Below are positions 1 through 7,585 of a DNA stretch of 64,000 nt, piece after piece; position 1 is the first letter of the stretch; each line of letters opens with the position of its first letter. The notes below the pieces were generated by a model, which worked only from the letters and a program-made list of their open reading frames with translations, did not search any database and was not told where the DNA came from. This stretch comes from an uncultured Parabacteroides sp. (GTDB taxonomy: Bacteria; Bacteroidota; Bacteroidia; Bacteroidales; Tannerellaceae). The translations under genes were made by a program, and so were the position numbers. The DNA lies in contig CALCST010000023.1 in assembly GCA_937894065.1 (NCBI GenBank), positions 1 through 64,000 on the forward strand, in the 5' to 3' direction.

Positions 1-54
1 ACGGAATACGAAACGGCCGATACGACCGAAACCGTTAATACCTACTTTAATCAT
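1..54 (-). CDS. gap: Glyceraldehyde-3-phosphate dehydrogenase, N-terminal fragment (cut by window edge)
   Basis: Only the first 18 codons lie in the window. They read MIKVGINGFGRIGRFVFR, the N-terminus of the NAD-binding Rossmann fold of GAPDH with its GxGxxG motif (GFGRIG), the hallmark of this glycolytic and gluconeogenic enzyme. The cytosolic enzyme oxidises glyceraldehyde-3-phosphate to 1,3-bisphosphoglycerate. The start at 54 is the only sensible one, and a Bacteroidetes promoter lies about 100 bases upstream. The identification rests on a short but very characteristic segment. Confidence 0.93.
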   Translation of the reverse strand, partial: MIKVGINGFGRIGRFVFR

Positions 55-149
55 TGTAATAATAGTTTTTTATTGGGTTTATTAAAAAATGTTGTCTTTG
101 TAAATCTAAACAACTTTAAGAACTTATTAGGTTCTTTCTTTTAACGCCG

Positions 150-184
150 CAAAGTTAATTATCTTTTTTATGAAGACAATCAAA
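150..184 (-). promoter_or_regulatory. Probable gap promoter
   Basis: On the minus strand TAACTTTG (150-157) fits the Bacteroidetes -7 box TAnnTTTG, and TTTG (181-184) could be the -33 box, though the 23-base spacing is slightly long. It would give a leader of roughly 90 bases before gap. Confidence 0.5.
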
Positions 185-221
185 TTCGGCAAAAAAGTGA
201 GTCTTTAAGTCTAATTAAATG

Positions 222-605
222 TTAAATCTCACTTTTCTTTGAACGGAAAAGTGAAGTAATCATCTTTCTGGCTTTTTTTATGCCCCAACTGAGCATAATA
301 GGCTGAATAATTTCCCATGCAACGGGTAGAAGACCTTTCGCAATAGAGATGTAATCGCTTAAACCAAACGAAACAGGTGGTATCGCATCCTTGCTGATAC
401 TCTGGTTTGTTTCCTTCGTTTTATTGGTAGATTTATTTGCCGGAAACAGCAGAGAAGACAAACCGGAAATCAACAAGCTTCCTGCATTTTCCTGGAAATA
501 GCAAAGAGTTTCGTTTAGCTTTGTTTCTTGTGCTTTACATTCTTCCTGCAGACGGGCTTTGTCAGCCAATAGTTTCTCCAGTGGTGTTTGCTGTCTGTTG
601 TTCAT
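222..605 (-). CDS. Unknown small protein, third gene of the YtxH/holin-like operon
   Basis: This encodes 127 residues from the start I prefer (MNNRQQTPLEK). In-frame ATGs at 629 and 632 are possible but would lengthen the out-of-frame overlap with the upstream gene. The N-terminal third is charged and probably coiled (LLADKARLQEE), followed by a glycine/serine/leucine stretch (AGSLLISGLSSLL), a hydrophobic region around residues 75-95 and a very basic C-terminus. I do not recognise a named domain. It overlaps the end of the holin-like gene by 44 bases, so it is almost certainly cotranslated with it, and the trio is likely one membrane-associated unit. Confidence 0.7.
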   Translation of the reverse strand: MNNRQQTPLEKLLADKARLQEECKAQETKLNETLCYFQENAGSLLISGLSSLLFPANKSTNKTKETNQSISKDAIPPVSFGLSDYISIAKGLLPVAWEIIQPIMLSWGIKKARKMITSLFRSKKSEI

Positions 606-969
606 TGTCGGAATTGTTTTTCTTGTCATCATTAGCCGTAAGTGCAGCAATGATTTCGTTTATGACTTTGTTTCTGATTTCATCTCTCAATGCGAGGATA
701 ATTACTATTAGAATAAGATACAATCCTGCCACAATGCCGAAACCGGCTCCAAACGAATCAAGCAATTCACTCAGAAAGAATCCTAATGCCAAAAAAATGA
801 ATAGTATGGCGAAAAAAGCCAGGAATACAAGAATCAAACCATATGAGAGAATGCTGATAACTTTCCCCATTCTCTCATATGCGTTCAATTTGAATAGTTC
901 TGTCCTGAGTTCAACATAATTGGTCAGGTCTTTCTTCAGTTCCTGGAAGATTTTGTCAGAATCATTCAT
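562..969 (-). CDS. Phage-holin-superfamily-III-like membrane protein
   Basis: This 135-residue protein has an N-terminal amphipathic segment (LKKDLTNYVELRTELFKLNAYER), then two long hydrophobic helices at about 37-62 and 70-92, and a polar, Asp/Asn-rich tail. This layout is that of the putative holin-X / holin superfamily III family, which in bacterial chromosomes is usually an ordinary inner-membrane stress protein rather than a phage lysis protein. It sits 9 bases after a YtxH-like gene and overlaps the next gene, so it is the middle of a three-gene operon. No other phage gene is nearby. Confidence 0.82.
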   Translation of the reverse strand: MNDSDKIFQELKKDLTNYVELRTELFKLNAYERMGKVISILSYGLILVFLAFFAILFIFLALGFFLSELLDSFGAGFGIVAGLYLILIVIILALRDEIRNKVINEIIAALTANDDKKNNSDNEQQTANTTGETIG

Positions 970-978
970 CTTTTATTG

Positions 979-1200
979 TTATTCTGTTGCAGTGTCTTCA
1001 GCTTTAGCAACTAATTCCTGTTTGCTTTCTTTGTATTTAGCAATTGCTGAATTGAAACCTTCTTTTACTTTGCCAACTACTCCGTTAAGTTCTTCAAGAA
1101 TTTCTTCTTTTCTGTCAGTTGCCATCAAATATCCTACTGCGCTACCTACTGCAGCACCAATAACCAAGCCTAATAATAATTTTGAATCTACATTTTTCAT
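979..1200 (-). CDS. YtxH-like general stress protein
   Basis: This 73-residue protein has one glycine/alanine-rich N-terminal transmembrane segment (LLGLVIGAAVGSAVGYLMA, residues 8-26), followed by a charged helical region with the typical repeated amphipathic pattern of YtxH proteins (EELNGVVGKVKEGFNSAI). YtxH proteins are membrane-anchored stress proteins of unknown biochemistry. It is the first gene of the operon, followed after 9 bases by the holin-III-like gene. I see no exact promoter; TATCTTAG near 1237-1244 on the minus strand is a near match to the -7 box. Confidence 0.85.
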   Translation of the reverse strand: MKNVDSKLLLGLVIGAAVGSAVGYLMATDRKEEILEELNGVVGKVKEGFNSAIAKYKESKQELVAKAEDTATE

Positions 1201-1318
1201 ATTACTTTTTCTTTTATGTGATTAATAATACGCCTAAGATAGACGATTTATTTCTTATTAATAAGTTTATATGTATAAAATGTGTTAATTTATTTGCAGT
1301 ATTAAATTTTTTCTAACA

Positions 1319-2164
1319 TTACTGTGCTTTTACGGCAACCCAATTGTCTTTTTCGGAATAAGAAACCAAATTCAATCCGTTTTTATTACATTCTTCCGAT
1401 ATTGCCGGGATATCTTCAGTGTAGAATCCGCTCATAAATAATGTTCCTCCATCTTTCAGATGAGCTTTATATACGTGCATATCGTTCAATAGAATGTTAC
1501 GGTTGATATTGGCAAATATGATATCAAATTTTCCGAATTCATCGATTTTTTCTGCTCCACCAAGTGCTGTCTGTATCTCTTCGGTATGATTAAGCTTGAT
1601 ATTCTCTATTGCATTGTTATAAGCCCATTCATCAATGTCAATAGCAACAACACGTGATGCATTTTTCATTTTTGCAAGAATTGCCAGCACGGCTGTTCCA
1701 CAACCCATGTCCAGAAGTTCTTTTCCTTCAAGGTCAAGTTTCAGCATTTCGCTTATCATTAGGAAAGTTGTAGCATGGTTTCCTGTGCCGAAAGCCATTT
1801 TCGGGTCTATGATAATGTTATATTTATATCCTGGTTCATCCTCATGGAATGAAGCTCTGATAATGCAGTCATTATTTATTTTTATGGGCTTAAAATAATT
1901 CTTTTCCCATTCTTCATTCCAGTCGCGGCTTTCAACGTATGAAGTAGTATAGTTGAACTCCACGCCATCAATAGGGAAGGAAGCAAGAACTTCCTTGATA
2001 GCATCTTCATTATAAACTTTCTCAGAAATATATGCCTGCAAGCCGTTTCCGTTTTCAGTGAAGCTTTCAAAACCAACTTCGCCTAACACGGCAGCAAGAA
2101 TATCATTTATAACTGAAGTTTCAATTTCAGAATTGTAAGTGAAATTAAGCTCGTAATAGTTCAT
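1319..2164 (-). CDS. prmA: Ribosomal protein L11 methyltransferase
   Basis: This 281-residue protein has an N-terminal L11-recognition domain (about 1-95) and a C-terminal Rossmann-like methyltransferase domain. The SAM-binding motif I is LLDMGCGTAVLAI (about 150-162), preceded by the family signature DPKMAFGTGNHATT (about 121-134) and followed by the NINRNIL motif (N-[IP]-like motif IV, about 219-225). PrmA trimethylates L11 in the cytosol. Family length is normally 250-300, so the gene is complete. It is transcribed alone, and a -7 box lies just upstream. Confidence 0.95.
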   Translation of the reverse strand: MNYYELNFTYNSEIETSVINDILAAVLGEVGFESFTENGNGLQAYISEKVYNEDAIKEVLASFPIDGVEFNYTTSYVESRDWNEEWEKNYFKPIKINNDCIIRASFHEDEPGYKYNIIIDPKMAFGTGNHATTFLMISEMLKLDLEGKELLDMGCGTAVLAILAKMKNASRVVAIDIDEWAYNNAIENIKLNHTEEIQTALGGAEKIDEFGKFDIIFANINRNILLNDMHVYKAHLKDGGTLFMSGFYTEDIPAISEECNKNGLNLVSYSEKDNWVAVKAQ

Positions 2165-2181
2165 AATATTTTAGTTTTTGG

Positions 2182-2189
2182 CAAATCTA
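2182..2189 (-). promoter_or_regulatory. Probable -7 box of prmA
   Basis: TAGATTTG on the minus strand matches TAnnTTTG 18 bases before the prmA start codon. No convincing TTG is seen at the -33 spacing. Confidence 0.45.
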
Positions 2190-2269
2190 CAAAAAAATCT
2201 TATAAACAGTAGGGAGGAAATTAATTTACATAATTCTTGTGTTCGGATTTTGATGCTAATGATTCATGT

Positions 2270-2334
2270 TTTTCATAATATATGGAAAACTTTTTCCATA
2301 TATTGTGAAAATAAATTTCCATATATTATGAAAA
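2270..2334. repeat. Palindromic element, TTTTCATAATATATGGAAA family
   Basis: The 19-base arm at 2270-2288 is repeated as an exact inverted copy at 2316-2334. Between them (2291-2309) sits a further inverted copy with one change (G for A). A related TTTTCATGCTGATGAAAA hairpin follows up to about 2357. The stretch 2165-2514 otherwise holds only the prmA promoter and AT-rich DNA with no believable gene. Confidence 0.7.
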
Positions 2335-2514
2335 TCTATTTTCATGCTGATGAAAAAAGTTTTTCAGGGCGAGAAAATTTTATGAAAATGCAATTCTGTG
2401 ACTAACAGAGTATTATGAGGAAGGCGTTTTGTTGCTGAAAATAAGTCTATTTAGGTATGGATTATTTGAGATTGTAAACAAATTCAATTTTCGAATACAT
2501 ATATATGTATAAAC

Positions 2515-2551
2515 AAAAAAGGCATTACGGAGATATAAGTTCCGCAATGCC
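2515..2551 (-). terminator. Intrinsic terminator of the sugar isomerase-like gene
   Basis: On the minus strand GGCATTGCGGA pairs with TCCGTAATGCC with an 8-10-base loop, followed by TTTTTTG. It lies 27 bases after the stop codon of the gene ending at 2578. Confidence 0.88.
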
Positions 2552-2577
2552 TTATAATGATTATTTATTGAAACAGT

Positions 2578-3573
2578 TTATTTTACAAAAGGAGCATTCA
2601 GCAAATATTTTGCACTAGCTTCAACGCCTTCAAACTGTGGGCGATGTTTTCTTCTGTCGCTTTCCAATTCAACGAAATAATTCAAAACTCCGATTTCTCT
2701 TGCTTTTGTAAAGATCTTTTCAAAATTCATCATACCTGAATCTCCAAGAATCCAACGGTCTTTGATATGAAGCAGTTTGATACGATTTGAATAATCTTCC
2801 ATCCATTCAATTGGGTCCTGCTGTCCCATTACAGTCCAATATACATCCAATTCAAACATTACTTTATCCGGGTCTGTATTCTTCATGAACAATTCCTGGA
2901 TATAAGTACCTTTTGGAGGAGCCCAAGGATTAGGATTCTGTTCTGGTTTTTCTCCAGCTTTAAGAACACGTTTGAATTCATTGCTGTGATTGTGATAACC
3001 CCAAAGAATACCTGCTTTGTTTGTAATTTCACCTGCTTTATTGAAGATTTCGCAAACACGTTTTGCATCATCTTCGTTTTCGATTTTTGGTAAACTTGGC
3101 TGAACCATATATTTCACGCCAATTTCAGCATGTATATCTGTTGCCTTTTTCCAGAAGTCTTCAAATTTTGAGATATTTTCAGGAGTATATTCACGAAGAT
3201 TTGGAGTAAGGTGTGAGCTGGTGATTCTGATACCTGCGTCATCAGCTATTTTCTTATATTCTTTACCTGAGAAGAATATCTGGTTTTCCTTAGAATATGT
3301 ACCGAATTTACCAGTGTTTTCCTGATAACCGAACAATTCAAGGTCTGTATAACCCATCTTAGCCAATCTCTTCAATCCATTAGGAAGGTCTTTAAGCAAA
3401 TCTTCTCCAAGTGAGTATGTCTGCAAACCAATTTGTTTTGCAGCTGTAGCGTTGGCAGACGTTGTTGAATTAGTATTTAAAAGATTGTTTGATGAGGCAA
3501 AAGCATTCTGACTTGCCAATCCGCCTAAAGTCAGAAGGGAAATATTCTTCAAAAAAGTTCTTCTGTTTGACAT
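2578..3573 (-). CDS. Secreted sugar phosphate isomerase/epimerase (xylose isomerase-like TIM barrel)
   Basis: From the ATG at 3573 the protein has 331 residues. It starts MSNRRTFLKN, a twin-arginine-like motif followed by a hydrophobic run (ISLLTLGGLASQNAFA), so export by Tat or Sec is likely. The mature part is an AP-endonuclease-2/xylose-isomerase-like TIM barrel: QTYSLGEDL at the first strand, LELFGY, ITSSHLTP, WGYHNHSNEF (metal-site His/Glu), FELDVYW and LLHIKDR, which together carry the usual divalent-metal ligands. The physiological substrate cannot be told; Bacteroidetes homologues often work in sugar catabolism. An in-frame upstream ATG (3597) is less likely because it precedes the signal peptide. 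Confidence 0.88.
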   Translation of the reverse strand: MSNRRTFLKNISLLTLGGLASQNAFASSNNLLNTNSTTSANATAAKQIGLQTYSLGEDLLKDLPNGLKRLAKMGYTDLELFGYQENTGKFGTYSKENQIFFSGKEYKKIADDAGIRITSSHLTPNLREYTPENISKFEDFWKKATDIHAEIGVKYMVQPSLPKIENEDDAKRVCEIFNKAGEITNKAGILWGYHNHSNEFKRVLKAGEKPEQNPNPWAPPKGTYIQELFMKNTDPDKVMFELDVYWTVMGQQDPIEWMEDYSNRIKLLHIKDRWILGDSGMMNFEKIFTKAREIGVLNYFVELESDRRKHRPQFEGVEASAKYLLNAPFVK

Positions 3574-3609
3574 AATTTTAAATTTAAAGTTCAACAATTA
3601 TTATACTCA

Positions 3610-3617
3610 CAAATATA
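3610..3617 (-). promoter_or_regulatory. Probable -7 box of the sugar isomerase-like gene
   Basis: TATATTTG on the minus strand fits TAnnTTTG, 36 bases upstream of the ATG at 3573. The -33 element is not clear. Confidence 0.45.
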
Positions 3618-3694
3618 AAATAGATTTTTAGTAAAAACTACACTAAAAATATTGAAGTGTTCAATTCTTGACTTTCGTCAATTATGTCTTGACT

Positions 3695-4468
3695 TCAGGA
3701 TTCAAGGGCGGATTTTATCTTTTCCATTGCTTTGTCGGCATTGCCATATTCTTCCAGAAGTTTCACAAATTTACTTCCAATGATTATTCCGTTTGCATAA
3801 TCCGTTGCTGCATCTTTAGTCGCTTTGTTGCTTATACCGAAGCCGATAAGCCTTGGATTGTTGAGTTTCATATTGTTGATTCGTGAAAAATATGAAATAA
3901 TATTTTCTCCAAAACTATCCTGTGCGCCGGTAGTTGAAGCGCTGGAAACCATATAGATGAAACCATCAGTATGATTGTCGATTTCTATTATTCTGTCTTC
4001 AGAAGTCTCCGGTGTAATCAGCATTATAACTTTTATATCGTAAATATCTGCAATCTCTTTATATTCTTTGATATAGTCCGAAAAAGGCAAATCCGGGATT
4101 ATAACTCCGTCAACACCCACACTGCAACAGCTTTTGCAGAATTCCTCGAATCCATATTGCATGATTGGATTCAGATATCCCATAAGAACAACAGGAATAT
4201 CAATTGTCTGTCGCATATTTTTCAGCTGACTGAAAAGCAGGCGCAATGACATTCCATTGTTCAGAGCTTTCTGTGTTGCTTGCTGAATCACAGGTCCGTC
4301 AGCCATAGGGTCAGAGAACGGAATACCAATTTCCACCATATTCACATCATTTCTTTGCAGAGCTTGCAATACATTCATTGTTGAGTCTTTTTCCGGGAAA
4401 CCTGCCGGAAAATATATTGACATCACTTCTTTATTTTTCTCCTGGAATAATTTATTTATGCGGTTCAT
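3695..4468 (-). CDS. trpA: Tryptophan synthase alpha subunit
   Basis: This 257-residue TIM barrel opens with YFPAGFPEKDST (family motif [LY]xxGxP), then MVEIGIPFSDPMADGPVIQ, which contains the catalytic Glu (in VEIGIPFSDP) and the phosphate-binding region, and DGVIIPDLPF with the catalytic Asp. The C-terminus has IGFGISNK and NGIIIGSKFV for phosphate binding. TrpA cleaves indole-3-glycerol phosphate to indole and passes it to TrpB. It is the last gene of the trp operon, 6 bases after trpF; TrpB is encoded at the other end. No clear terminator is seen in the 97 bases downstream. Confidence 0.97.
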   Translation of the reverse strand: MNRINKLFQEKNKEVMSIYFPAGFPEKDSTMNVLQALQRNDVNMVEIGIPFSDPMADGPVIQQATQKALNNGMSLRLLFSQLKNMRQTIDIPVVLMGYLNPIMQYGFEEFCKSCCSVGVDGVIIPDLPFSDYIKEYKEIADIYDIKVIMLITPETSEDRIIEIDNHTDGFIYMVSSASTTGAQDSFGENIISYFSRINNMKLNNPRLIGFGISNKATKDAATDYANGIIIGSKFVKLLEEYGNADKAMEKIKSALES

Positions 4469-4474
4469 AGTTGT

Positions 4475-5116
4475 TTACTGTTTTAATGAGTTTATGAATT
4501 TCTTTATTTTATTTACGTCTTTCAGAGCCGGAGATATTTCGAATCTGCTGTTTATGTCGATTCCGGCAAACATTTTATGACTGATTTTATTTATCGCATC
4601 TTTGTGGCCGTCATCAATTCCTCCGCTGATGATAAAAGGCGTATTGCCCTTATAATTATTCAGCAAATTCCAATCAAAAGATTTGCCTGAGCCGCCGAAT
4701 TCATTGCATTTCGTATCGAACAGGAACATGTCGGCACAATCATTGTAAACTTCAGTTTTTCCGAAATCATTTTCATTTTCAATTGAAAATACTTTTATCA
4801 CGGAATAACCTTCTTTTCTCAGAGCATTGCATAAATCAGGATTCTCATTCCCATGCAATTGGATAATATCAAGGTTGTATGCTTTTGCCATCGGAATAAT
4901 TTGTGAGAATTCCTCATTCACAAATACACCTGTCTTTTTACATTTGATATTTCTCAACAGCGCTTTCAGCCTTTCGTTTTCTCCTTTTTTCTCAACGAAT
5001 CGAGGTGAGGAAGGGAAGAAGATGAATCCCATTATATCTATCGGAAGTCCGCTTATCTGAATGATATTTACGATATCACGCATTCCGCAAACCTTAATGA
5101 TTTTGTCAGAATTCAT
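4475..5116 (-). CDS. trpF: Phosphoribosylanthranilate isomerase
   Basis: This 213-residue (beta/alpha)8 protein begins with the catalytic-cysteine motif KVCGMRD. It carries GFIFFPSSPRFV, LDIIQLHGNE, MFLFDTK (general acid Asp) and the phosphate-binding C-terminal strands FIISGGI and AGIDINSRFE. TrpF converts N-(5-phosphoribosyl)anthranilate to CdRP in tryptophan synthesis. It overlaps trpC by 4 bases (ATGA type), indicating translational coupling, and is separate rather than fused to TrpC as it is in enterobacteria. Confidence 0.96.
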   Translation of the reverse strand: MNSDKIIKVCGMRDIVNIIQISGLPIDIMGFIFFPSSPRFVEKKGENERLKALLRNIKCKKTGVFVNEEFSQIIPMAKAYNLDIIQLHGNENPDLCNALRKEGYSVIKVFSIENENDFGKTEVYNDCADMFLFDTKCNEFGGSGKSFDWNLLNNYKGNTPFIISGGIDDGHKDAINKISHKMFAGIDINSRFEISPALKDVNKIKKFINSLKQ

Positions 5117-5949
5117 AATTGACCGGATTTTTCTATTTGTTCGATAAAATCTTGTAAAGCTTTTGCCGGACTTTCACATTTCATAAATGCTTCTCCTATC
5201 AGAAAACCTTTGAATCCTTTTTCCCGAAGGCTCAAAACTGTTTCCGGCGTTGAAATACCACTTTCGGCAATAAGCAGCGGAGAAGAATGTTTTTCCGGAT
5301 TGTCTTTGAGGAATCGCTCAACTTCCTCGGACAACGACATGGAATTCTGTACGTCTGTGTGGAATGTTCCGAGATTGCGGTTGTTTATTCCCAGCAAGTC
5401 GATGTCTTTACTAAGATATTGCAGCTCCGAAGCCTCGTGTATCTCCAGTAATGTTTCCATTCCAAGCTCTTTGGCTTTTGCTGCAAGAATTCTGCATTCT
5501 CCCGGCGACAAGGCTGCGGCAATAAGAAGAATTACATCTGCTCCGATAATCCGGCTTTCATATATCTGATATTCATCGATTATGAAATCTTTGAGCAAAA
5601 GAGGAATATTTGCCAATTCTCTTGCTTTTATGAAATCTGCATTGTTTCCACCGAAGAATTTGCTGTCAGTGAGCACGGAGCAAACGCTGGCTCCGGAATT
5701 GCAATATTCCGGCACAACTTCCTCTACTTTTGCATCCGGATGAATCCAGCCTTTCGAAGGACTGCGACGTTTGAATTCTGCTATAATTCCGCTTCCTGAC
5801 TCCGACAAAGCTTTCCTTGCCGAAATAGGTTTGTGGCTCGCACCTTTGCCAAATTCCTTTATTAATTCTTCTTTGCTGATTGAGGCTTTACGCTCTTCAA
5901 CTTCCTTTCTCTTATTGGCTATTATTTCTGCCAGAATATCCTGTTTCAT
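5113..5949 (-). CDS. trpC: Indole-3-glycerol phosphate synthase
   Basis: This is a 278-residue protein from the ATG at 5949, where homologues begin (MKQDILAEIIANKRKEVEERK); a longer frame to 6030 would run into trpD. It contains the family motifs IIAEFKRRSPSKG (substrate Lys and phosphate loop), LLLKDFIIDEYQIYESR with the catalytic Lys-Asp-Phe, LLEIHEASEL (catalytic Glu), GINNRNLGTF and LIAESGI. It closes the indole ring of tryptophan with loss of CO2 and water. It lies 7 bases after trpD. Confidence 0.97.
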   Translation of the reverse strand: MKQDILAEIIANKRKEVEERKASISKEELIKEFGKGASHKPISARKALSESGSGIIAEFKRRSPSKGWIHPDAKVEEVVPEYCNSGASVCSVLTDSKFFGGNNADFIKARELANIPLLLKDFIIDEYQIYESRIIGADVILLIAAALSPGECRILAAKAKELGMETLLEIHEASELQYLSKDIDLLGINNRNLGTFHTDVQNSMSLSEEVERFLKDNPEKHSSPLLIAESGISTPETVLSLREKGFKGFLIGEAFMKCESPAKALQDFIEQIEKSGQL

Positions 5950-5956
5950 TGCTCTA

Positions 5957-6952
5957 TCAGCTGTTAAGTTGAACGAATTTGTTGAATTTCTGCAATGCTG
6001 CTTTACTGCGAAGAGAATGAGCTGCTTCATTTATGCACTCTTCGATAGTCTTTTCCGGACAAATAACTTGTATTGCGAAAGCAGCGTTGGCAATAACGCA
6101 GTTCATCTTTTCTTCACTTGCAGTACATTGTAATACGGAATCGAATATTGCCGATGCTTCTTCCACTGTTTCGCCTCCGCACAAATCTCTTTCACTGTTT
6201 TGTTTGAAACCTAGCATCTGTGGTGTGTATATTTTCTCTTTTCCGGCAGTGGACACTTTGAATTCTCCTGTCAGAGAAATCTCGTCATATCCGTCAAGGC
6301 TGTGAACTACGGCAAATTTTGTTCCGCTTTCCTGATATGTGTAATTGTAAAGGCGCAACAACGGCAGATTATACACACCGAGAAGCTGATATTTCGGTCT
6401 TGCCGGATTTACCAGCGGACCTAATATATTGAAGAAACTTCTCACTCCCAGCTGTTTTCTTACCGGAGCAACAGCTTTAAGTGCCGGGTTGAACAGTGGT
6501 GCATGCAGATAAGCAATTCCGCACGATTCCATCGACTGGCGTATTTTTGAAATATCATTACTGAACTTTATTCCATGCTGCTCCATAACATTGCTGGCGC
6601 CGCTCACCGATGTAGCTCCGTAGTTGCCATGTTTCACTACCGGATAACCTGCGCCGGCAACTACAAAACATGCTGCCGTACTGATGTTGAATGTATTCTT
6701 TCCGTCGCCTCCGGTTCCCACAATATCTATCGGCTCGAATTCGTCCAAATCCACCGGAATACACATTTCCAGCAAAGCATTGCGGAAACCAATAATTTCT
6801 TCTACGGAAATTCCTCGCATAAGGAAAACTGTTATGAGGCTGGCAATCTGAGCATCGTTGTATGCGCCGCCGGCAATTTTGTGTAATATGCCTTGTGCTT
6901 CTTCCTTTTCCAAATATTGGTGTTCAAATAGTTTATATAATGTCTCTTTCAT
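5957..6952 (-). CDS. trpD: Anthranilate phosphoribosyltransferase
   Basis: This 331-residue protein has a small helical N-terminal domain and the PRPP-binding core. Visible signatures are DIVGTGGDGKNTFNIST (PRPP loop GTGGD), VKHGNYGATSVSGASNVME (KHGN motif and active-site residues), NILGPLVNPARP and VHSLDGYDEIS (second metal site DE). It transfers phosphoribose to anthranilate. The gene is unfused; TrpG is encoded separately just upstream with a 5-base gap. Full family length. Confidence 0.97.
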   Translation of the reverse strand: MKETLYKLFEHQYLEKEEAQGILHKIAGGAYNDAQIASLITVFLMRGISVEEIIGFRNALLEMCIPVDLDEFEPIDIVGTGGDGKNTFNISTAACFVVAGAGYPVVKHGNYGATSVSGASNVMEQHGIKFSNDISKIRQSMESCGIAYLHAPLFNPALKAVAPVRKQLGVRSFFNILGPLVNPARPKYQLLGVYNLPLLRLYNYTYQESGTKFAVVHSLDGYDEISLTGEFKVSTAGKEKIYTPQMLGFKQNSERDLCGGETVEEASAIFDSVLQCTASEEKMNCVIANAAFAIQVICPEKTIEECINEAAHSLRSKAALQKFNKFVQLNS

Positions 6953-6957
6953 AGTGC

Positions 6958-7524
6958 TTACATTTTAATCCAGTTTTCTATCATTTTCTTTCCTTCAGGA
7001 GTCAGTATTGATTCCGGATGAAATTGAATGCCGCGTACATCATATTCCTTATGTCGCAATGCCATTATTTCACCGTCGGCTATTGTAGTTGCTGTTATTT
7101 CCAGACAGTCCGGAAAATCTTCTTTTGAAACTACCCATGAATGATATCTTCCTGCCATAAATCTTTTGCCTATGCCTTCAAACAATGCATCATCATTGCA
7201 AACTTCCACTTCCGAACTGATTCCATGATGAACTTCCTTCAGATTTATCAGCTTAGCTCCAAATGCTTCGCCGATTGCCTGTTCGCCAAGGCATACACCA
7301 AGAATACTTTTGGTCGGTGAATATTTGCGGATAAGAGGAAGAAGTATTCCAGCTTCCGACGGGATTCCAGGTCCCGGAGAAAGAAGTATCTTGTCAAAGC
7401 GATCCACTTCTTCAAGAGATATTTTGTCGTTGCGGTGAACTTCCGTATCTGCTCCAAGTTCTTTCAGTATGTGAAGCAAATTATATGTGAAAGAGTCATA
7501 ATTGTCGAATAATAAGATTTTCAT
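6958..7524 (-). CDS. trpG: Anthranilate synthase component II, glutamine amidotransferase
   Basis: This is a 188-residue class-I glutamine amidotransferase. The catalytic triad is visible: Cys78 in ILGVCLGEQ, His169 and Glu171 in IQFHPES. The oxyanion motif SPGPGIP is at about 49-55. It supplies ammonia from glutamine to TrpE; a role as PabA for folate synthesis in addition is possible, as in other bacteria, but not shown here. It lies in the middle of the trp operon, 61 bases after trpE. Confidence 0.96.
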   Translation of the reverse strand: MKILLFDNYDSFTYNLLHILKELGADTEVHRNDKISLEEVDRFDKILLSPGPGIPSEAGILLPLIRKYSPTKSILGVCLGEQAIGEAFGAKLINLKEVHHGISSEVEVCNDDALFEGIGKRFMAGRYHSWVVSKEDFPDCLEITATTIADGEIMALRHKEYDVRGIQFHPESILTPEGKKMIENWIKM

Positions 7525-7585
7525 ATCGTTGATATTTTGTGTTTATAATCTTTCTGCCATTATATTATATAGTGATGGCGGAATT

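Noticed and set aside
562..969. Prophage lysis module (holin)
   Set aside because: No endolysin, structural or integrase gene is near. The YtxH partner indicates a chromosomal stress or envelope operon.
2178..2405. 75-codon plus-strand open frame
   Set aside because: It runs through the inverted-repeat element at 2270-2334 and overlaps the prmA promoter. Its residues show no domain or plausible signal.
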